Shown in pieces: positions 58,369 through 64,000 of a stretch of 64,000 nucleotides of DNA (its first letter is position 1; every line of letters starts with the position of its first letter). Origin of the DNA: Clostridia bacterium. GTDB taxonomy: Bacteria > Bacillota > Clostridia > Monoglobales > Monoglobaceae. The stretch lies in the NCBI GenBank assembly GCA_017546205.1, contig JAFYXJ010000019.1, positions 1 through 64,000 of the forward strand. Direction: 5' to 3'. The notes under the pieces were generated by a model. It was not told where the DNA came from. It ran no database searches and was given only the letters and a program-made list of their open reading frames with translations. Position numbers and translations under genes: made by a program.

Positions 58369-60933
58369 ATGAAAACAAAAATGACCAAAGTTTTGTCCTT
58401 AATGGTAGTTATGGCTCTGATTCTCGGAACCATGCCAATGGTATTTGCGGCAGATGAGGATACTTCATTGAAAACTGCGGCAGGCACCATTCAGGAGTTT
58501 AAGTTTGAATCTCAGGGTGCTCTGACTTATGCAACCGACCATGCGTATGCAGGTGCACGTTCTCTGAAAATTACCACCGATGGTAATAACACCTTTGTAT
58601 TACCTGCATCGCAGTATTTTAACGGCGGTACCTACAATTTTGAATTTTATATGTATCCCAAAACTGTTGATGGAAACATCAATCTGAGAATGGGTTGGGC
58701 AGCCGGTTGCAATACCCAGATTATGACCGGCGGAACCATGAAAACCGGAAGACTCAATGAAACCACCGAGGTAGAGGCAGTTACCGGCGCAGCAGTTGGT
58801 GACGGCACCTGGTACAAAGTAACCGGAAATGGTTATACGGCAGAAAACCAGGCAGCCTGCGGTTTGATTTCTCTCTTCGGTTGTACCAATGCAGCAGAGG
58901 TATATATTGACAATTTGAAGATTACCAGAACCGATGGCGGTATTCTCTTTAACAATCCCAGCGGTGATTTTGAAGTGTTTACTGCAGGAACAGGGGCTTT
59001 CTCCACAAATGTTGGAGGATTGACTGCGAAAAATACCGGTGGCAGTATCGTGAGAAATGCTGATGCATACGGCAACGGTTATGTTCTGGACGTTGTGGAA
59101 AAAGGAAACACCAATGCTCTTTATGTTAACACCATGGATATGAGAAAACTCGGGAAAAAGGAAATGTATATTGGTACAAGAGCAAACTTCGGCATGAATA
59201 CTGCCGCAGGGAATATGGATACCTATCGTTTCGAATTCTACATGTTGCCCCTCCAATGGACGGACGGCGGAAATATATGGGTTTCTATCAGTGCTAATAA
59301 CAGAGGATATATGAGAAACAGTGGTATTTCTAATGTGTATTTCACCAATGCAAACTATACCTTGACCAAGGTGACAGAAGGTGAGAAAGCCGGTTGGTAC
59401 AAAGTAACTAGTGTCAACACGGTGGGTATAGGTTCATGGGATCCCAATATGTTCATCATTGAAACCGGTCTGGAAATGTATCTGGACGATTTGACAGTTT
59501 ATCAGATTAACGGAAGTACTGAAAAACTGTTAAAGAAATTTGATTTTGAGCCTACCTATGATTTGGCAAAAAATATGATTGCGGCTCAGGTTGATTCTGA
59601 CAAAGTTTCCGTTTCCTGGAGAAATCCGAAAGCGCCTGCTGCACAGCAGATTAAACTTTATGATGTATCAAACGGAACCGATGTACTGCTCGCGGATAAT
59701 TTTGCAACTACCGCAGGCGGTCTCAATGAATATCTGGACGCAACTGCTACAGCAGGCACCAATAAAGTATATCGTGTAGACTTTATCTACGCAGACGGTG
59801 CTGTAAAATCCCAGACCGCAGGTACTACGGTTGCAACCGGCGCAGGCTGGGTATATGATGCGGCAAAATGGCATTTGGGCACAAGCGCATCACCGAAACA
59901 ATCGATCAGAATGAATATTGATGATAAGGTCTATCATACAGCGGCGCCTTCCATCCATGTTGCTTCCAATAAGAATGGATTTGGTAGCGGACCGGTATTG
60001 ACCCTTACCTTGGACGATACCATTCCTGCCGGCACCTACCAAGTATCTTTCTACAGAAAGGTTGTTAACGCAGAATATATCTGGACTTATGCTTTTGGAA
60101 TCAATCAAACAGCCAACAGACTTTACCCGACCGGTACATGGGGTGCAGGAAAGTTGAATAATGGAGATTGGGATCTAATTAGCAGGGAGATTACGATTGC
60201 TGAAGCCACTACCAAGCCTGTTATTACGTTGGATTTCCAAGGTGTATGTGAAGATTTCTGGATTGACGATGTAGCGCTTTACAAGGTAGAAAATGGTGCA
60301 ACTGTTGGAGAAAATCTGGTTGCAGCAATCGGCACTGTCAGCGATGTAGCAGCAGCACCGGCAGCACCTACCGCAGTAGCGGCAGATACCGAAGGCGTTT
60401 ACAATGAAGCAACGCTGACCTGGACAGTTGGAGAGGATGCAAAATATCTTGCAATCTATAATAAGGGCGCAGAAGATATTCCTGTTGCATATATTCCGAC
60501 CAATTGTCATTATGTGGATATGAAGAATCTGACCGGCGGTAAGGCGTATACCTATACTGTGAAAACAGTGAATGCAGAGGGTAGAGAGAGTGCAAGCGGC
60601 TTTGATGTAACCGTAATACCCAACGCAAAGCCGCTGGTAATTGGTGAGTTTGCAACTTCCAAGACCGGTGACAATGTAACAGTCAGCGTGGATGTGAAGA
60701 ACAATGGCGAAGGCAGCGGCGTTACTGCACAGTTGATTCTGGCAACTTACTATAATGACACACTGCAATCTTTCAAAGCAACCAATGTAACAACCATCCC
60801 GGAAACTGCAGTTTCAGCAGCTCCGATTACCTTGAGTGAGACCATTACAGTACCCAGCGGTTATACCATGGTGATGTATCTGTGGGATAGTCTGAAGGGT
60901 ATGAGACCCTTAAAACAAAGCAAAACTTATTAA
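58369..60933 (+). CDS. Exported CBM-like / FN3 protein, putative carbohydrate-binding surface protein
   Basis: 854 aa. Signal peptide with VLSLMVVMALILGTMPMVFA. Three or more jelly-roll (CBM_4/9-like) modules: one starting EFKFESQGALTYATDHAYAG, one near NNPSGDFEVFTAGTGAFSTN, one near GAGWVYDAAKWHLG. An FN3 domain follows (TAVAADTEGVYNEATLTWTV...YTVKTVNAEGRESAS), and a C-terminal Ig-like domain ends MVMYLWDSLKGMRPLKQS. No catalytic domain, no SLH, no dockerin. It would bind polysaccharide at the cell surface; the surface attachment is unclear. The ATG at 58369 is 8 nt after AAAGGAG; a TTG six bases upstream is unlikely. Confidence 0.75.
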   Translation: MKTKMTKVLSLMVVMALILGTMPMVFAADEDTSLKTAAGTIQEFKFESQGALTYATDHAYAGARSLKITTDGNNTFVLPASQYFNGGTYNFEFYMYPKTVDGNINLRMGWAAGCNTQIMTGGTMKTGRLNETTEVEAVTGAAVGDGTWYKVTGNGYTAENQAACGLISLFGCTNAAEVYIDNLKITRTDGGILFNNPSGDFEVFTAGTGAFSTNVGGLTAKNTGGSIVRNADAYGNGYVLDVVEKGNTNALYVNTMDMRKLGKKEMYIGTRANFGMNTAAGNMDTYRFEFYMLPLQWTDGGNIWVSISANNRGYMRNSGISNVYFTNANYTLTKVTEGEKAGWYKVTSVNTVGIGSWDPNMFIIETGLEMYLDDLTVYQINGSTEKLLKKFDFEPTYDLAKNMIAAQVDSDKVSVSWRNPKAPAAQQIKLYDVSNGTDVLLADNFATTAGGLNEYLDATATAGTNKVYRVDFIYADGAVKSQTAGTTVATGAGWVYDAAKWHLGTSASPKQSIRMNIDDKVYHTAAPSIHVASNKNGFGSGPVLTLTLDDTIPAGTYQVSFYRKVVNAEYIWTYAFGINQTANRLYPTGTWGAGKLNNGDWDLISREITIAEATTKPVITLDFQGVCEDFWIDDVALYKVENGATVGENLVAAIGTVSDVAAAPAAPTAVAADTEGVYNEATLTWTVGEDAKYLAIYNKGAEDIPVAYIPTNCHYVDMKNLTGGKAYTYTVKTVNAEGRESASGFDVTVIPNAKPLVIGEFATSKTGDNVTVSVDVKNNGEGSGVTAQLILATYYNDTLQSFKATNVTTIPETAVSAAPITLSETITVPSGYTMVMYLWDSLKGMRPLKQSKTY

Positions 60934-60949
60934 ATTGAGAAAGTGAACT

Positions 60950-63900
60950 ATGATGAAACAAAGAATTCTGAGCGTATGCATCGTACTATGTGTTCTTCTT
61001 GGCACGGTACAGCCTGTTTTTGCAGGCAGATTTTCTGATGTGGTGTCTCAGACACCGGTCAATCAAGGAAATCTTACCCTGAATCCGGTAGAAATATCCG
61101 GAGACAAACTTGTCCTGAGCGGAACCCACACATCTGGGAAAGCCGGAAAACACCTTTCCTGGCAGATTGTTGATGGGATGGGAAGAGTTTACGGAATTGG
61201 GGAAATGCGTACCGCATCAGATGGTAAGTTTTCTGTTACGTCGGGGGTTCTGCCCTCGGCGTACGGAAAATTGCTGACTGCGCAAGTACGCAGTTTAGAG
61301 AATGACGCCATTTCCTCGGCACCCTTTACCTGTGTCTATGAGGTAGATGCCGGTGACTTTATTGCGGCGGGGCAGGTAACCCTTACGGATACCATCTGGA
61401 TTGATTCCATTACATACATGAACCCGGCAGTTGTGATTCAAGGTGCTTATGCAGGCAATGCAGGAAAAACGATAAAACTTACCGTGGTAGATGCTGTGGA
61501 TGAGAGTGTAGTTTATCTTTCTGACCTGACGGCAAGAACTACTGCCGGCGGTGGATATATCTTTACACTCAATTTGCCTTCTTCCGCATGGGACAAGCGA
61601 GTCAAGGCGGTGATTACTTGTACGGCTGAAGCAAACGGAGCAGCGGCAACGGTGGAATTCGCTTTTGCAGGCGGTTATCAGGCAAATCGTGAGAAGATGG
61701 TAGCGTATGTCAGCGAGATAGAAAGTCTGATTGCGACATGTGAAGCACAAGGACTTTCGGTGGAATATGAAAAAGCAAATTATCATATTGTCAATCGGTT
61801 CTTAGGATTTTTGGATGAGTTCCTGTCTGCCGGACAAATGGCAGAATATGAATATAATTATGCCGCAATGCTCAAATTGGTGGGGGAAACGATAGAGGCG
61901 TTAAACGGATATCTTGACGGAACCCTTTTGGAAAAAGTTGCGCCCATGTATGTTGCCTCGGATATCACTGTAAGAGGACAGAGCCTGGTGGCAACCACCA
62001 ATGTTAAGGGAGAAAGGAAAGAGCAGCCTATATTCCTGAATGGTTACGGGCATTGGGCTGATTCGTTGGGGGATTATCCCTATCTTCCCGATTACGGTGC
62101 CAACTATGCCCATTATGAAGTAGGCGTTTCCAGTATCCTGAAAGGAATCGATGAATCCGGAAATTATATTATTAATGAAGAAAATCTGGCAAGAGTAAAA
62201 GAGGTCTTTCGGCGCGCAGAAGAAAATAATCTTGCCCTGACTCTGGCAACCATTACGCATTATTTCCCGAAATTCATTTATGAAAAATATCCGGAAATTT
62301 CCAATGGATACCATCCGGATGATGAAGATTTCCCTTATCCGGATTTTATGCCTTTTAATCCTACTCATCCTGAGGTATTGCGTGCCATCAAAGCGTATCT
62401 GGATGCGTTGATTCCGGCGGTCAAGGAGTATAAGTCCTTATCGGATATTATGATTGCCAATGAACCGTTCTTTATTTCATCAGAATATCCTGATTATTAT
62501 TTGAAAGACTATCAGGCGTTTTTGGAAGAAAAATACGGGAATGTAATTTCTTTGTATCGGGCATACGGAAAATGGTTTAATTCCTTTGAGGATGTAACCA
62601 TGCCGACAGGACAAGGAATGAATGCCAGATATATGGATTGGCGTGAATTTAATGATTCCATCCTGACCCAGTGGTTTACGGAACTTACAGATATGGTGCA
62701 TGAACTTGATGCAACCATTCCGGTGCATGCAAAATGTTCGGCATATATTGCAAGCCATAATACCGGACGGAGAAGAAACTTCTGCGGAACCAACTATGAA
62801 CAATGGTCACAGGTTTTTGATATCAACGGCTGTGATGCATGGGCAATTTATGGCGAGGCGGCAAACACGCTCCAAGGAAAAACCATGTGGTATGATTTCC
62901 AGACCTCTCTCAAGAATGCTCCCATCATTAATAGTGAGGACCATATCTTAAGAGATAGCGTGAACGAAGAAAACACCGTAGTATACCGGGATATGGAATA
63001 CCGAATGAATGTTGCGGATATGTGGCAGGGCGCCATCCATGGAAGAGCAGGCTCGGTTTACTGGCTCTGGGACAAGAGTGCAAGAACCGGAGAGGGAAGT
63101 ATCTATTACAACTCCAACCTGACCCGCCGTGTTGACCATGTGGCTGCAATCGGTAAGGTGAATTTGGACCTGAACCGACTTGCCAATGAAGTAACTGCCA
63201 TTCAGCAAAAACCTGCAAGAGTTGCAGTTATGTATTCCAATTATACGCAGGTTGGCGTGGAGTATCATGTGGCTGCCATGTATGAGGCATATAAGTATTT
63301 GCAGAATAACGGCGAAAAGGTCTTTATTGCCAATGATACTTATCCCGAAAAAATAAACGAGAATGAGAATCTTGAACTGTTGATTGTCCCTGTGGGCGCG
63401 TATATGCCGCAAAAGGTATGGGAGGAAATCCAGAAATTCCAGAACAAAGGTAAGCAAGTTATTTTTGCAGAACTGGATACTGCCTACTATACAGAGATAG
63501 GGGGATCCATTGGTTCTACGCTGAAAAATGCTGTTTTGAACAATGCAACCAGGGTAGAGTTTGGAAGATGGGATTCCGTAAACATGGAAATGAGCGGATG
63601 TGATGCTGTTTATGGGACAATCAGGGAAGCAATCCAAGGCTTCCGCCAAGATGTTCAGGTTACAACCGGTAACGGTGCCGTTGAGTGGACAGCGGCAGAA
63701 TATGGAGATGGATATGTAGTGAATCTGTGTAACCATGCAGAGGAAAGCGCAGAGGTAACCATTTCCTCGGAGTATGAAATTATTGGGGACTTGTTCGACT
63801 TAACAGAAAACAAGGCAATTGGTGAAACATTCACCCTTGCTCCCTTTGAAACAAAACTTATAAAAATTACAACGGTAAACAGTAAGACAGAATTTTTCTA

Positions 63901-64000
63901 TTCTGACGGGACGAAAGCGGATAAAGTCCAAAACGATACCATTACCGTCAAACTCACAGCGAAGGCGGATGCCGGTAATGACTATGTGCACTTGGTTGCG
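60950..64000 (+). CDS. Exported GH42-like glycoside hydrolase, 3' end outside the window
   Basis: At least 1017 codons, no stop before the window end. Tandem ATGs at 60950; signal peptide MMKQRILSVCIVLCVLLGTVQP, then two Ig-like beta-domains (about residues 40-250) and a helical linker (EKMVAYVSEIESLIATCEAQG). The catalytic (beta/alpha)8 domain begins near residue 345. Predicted acid/base Glu505 in IMIANEPFF and nucleophile Glu663 in IINSEDHI, as in clan-A GH42/GH35-type enzymes; YWLWDKSARTGEG and MYSNYTQVGVEYH follow, the latter like the GH42 trimerisation domain. RBS weak (AAGTGAAC). Probably a secreted beta-galactosidase-type enzyme; an SLH anchor may lie beyond the window. Confidence 0.82.
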   Translation, partial: MMKQRILSVCIVLCVLLGTVQPVFAGRFSDVVSQTPVNQGNLTLNPVEISGDKLVLSGTHTSGKAGKHLSWQIVDGMGRVYGIGEMRTASDGKFSVTSGVLPSAYGKLLTAQVRSLENDAISSAPFTCVYEVDAGDFIAAGQVTLTDTIWIDSITYMNPAVVIQGAYAGNAGKTIKLTVVDAVDESVVYLSDLTARTTAGGGYIFTLNLPSSAWDKRVKAVITCTAEANGAAATVEFAFAGGYQANREKMVAYVSEIESLIATCEAQGLSVEYEKANYHIVNRFLGFLDEFLSAGQMAEYEYNYAAMLKLVGETIEALNGYLDGTLLEKVAPMYVASDITVRGQSLVATTNVKGERKEQPIFLNGYGHWADSLGDYPYLPDYGANYAHYEVGVSSILKGIDESGNYIINEENLARVKEVFRRAEENNLALTLATITHYFPKFIYEKYPEISNGYHPDDEDFPYPDFMPFNPTHPEVLRAIKAYLDALIPAVKEYKSLSDIMIANEPFFISSEYPDYYLKDYQAFLEEKYGNVISLYRAYGKWFNSFEDVTMPTGQGMNARYMDWREFNDSILTQWFTELTDMVHELDATIPVHAKCSAYIASHNTGRRRNFCGTNYEQWSQVFDINGCDAWAIYGEAANTLQGKTMWYDFQTSLKNAPIINSEDHILRDSVNEENTVVYRDMEYRMNVADMWQGAIHGRAGSVYWLWDKSARTGEGSIYYNSNLTRRVDHVAAIGKVNLDLNRLANEVTAIQQKPARVAVMYSNYTQVGVEYHVAAMYEAYKYLQNNGEKVFIANDTYPEKINENENLELLIVPVGAYMPQKVWEEIQKFQNKGKQVIFAELDTAYYTEIGGSIGSTLKNAVLNNATRVEFGRWDSVNMEMSGCDAVYGTIREAIQGFRQDVQVTTGNGAVEWTAAEYGDGYVVNLCNHAEESAEVTISSEYEIIGDLFDLTENKAIGETFTLAPFETKLIKITTVNSKTEFFYSDGTKADKVQNDTITVKLTAKADAGNDYVHLVA

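Overview
The window reads as chromosome of a low-GC, Gram-positive, endospore-forming anaerobe of the class Clostridia. The signs are sigma-G, WhiA, HPr kinase/phosphorylase, the GdpP-L9-DnaB cluster, S-layer-homology proteins, ferrous-iron uptake, and consensus TTGACA-17-TATAAT promoters with strong AGGAGG ribosome sites. The rich carbohydrate gene content suggests a plant- or gut-associated saccharolytic species; genus cannot be fixed from sequence alone. No transposase, prophage, integrase or CRISPR array was seen.

Layout. 1-520: 3' end of a 23S rRNA gene, 5S rRNA and terminator. 530-6295: AraC regulator divergent from a GH65 phosphorylase and a GH31 alpha-glucosidase. 6300-16335: housekeeping run hprK, PHP phosphatase, murB, rapZ, whiA, dnaE, birA, a small membrane protein and an anion-type permease. 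16332-19316 (minus): DUF4430 lipoprotein with an ECF S component, and the general PTS genes ptsH and ptsI. 19450-24140: pfkA, rpmE, sigG, then MATE exporter and pyridoxal kinase on the minus strand. 24264-36037: DUF2232, gdpP, rplI, dnaB, tilS, hpt, an aminotransferase, trpS, wecA/tagO type transferase, wecB and DUF3783. 36046-36296: tRNA-Met and tRNA-Glu. 36297-40866: corrinoid-activator-like ASKHA protein, a DtxR/MntR regulator and a feoA-feoB locus with three matching operator palindromes. 40864-47835: sfsA, divergent from glgP, a maltose/glucose-type PTS EIIBC and a fused enzyme. 47859-53842: sugar ABC transporter, GH30 glycosidase and AraC regulator. 54048-64000: four exported proteins (SLH protein, SLH-like protein, CBM/FN3 protein, and a GH42-like hydrolase cut by the window end).

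How they work together. EI and HPr feed PTS transporters such as the EIIBC at 43889. Its likely product, maltose 6'-phosphate, would be dephosphorylated by the N-terminal half of the protein at 45535. The C-terminal half (4-alpha-glucanotransferase) and GlgP would then process the maltose. This MapP-MalQ fusion is the most striking single gene. HPr here has Arg instead of Ser at position 46, although an intact HPr kinase is encoded in the same window. Further points worth a second look are a palindromic operator over the promoter of the DUF4430/ECF pair, symmetric overlapping divergent promoters at the GH65 locus, a predicted leaderless sfsA transcript, a 13-base motif shared by two promoters of the ABC/GH30 locus, and a short WhiA in a cluster lacking yvcK.
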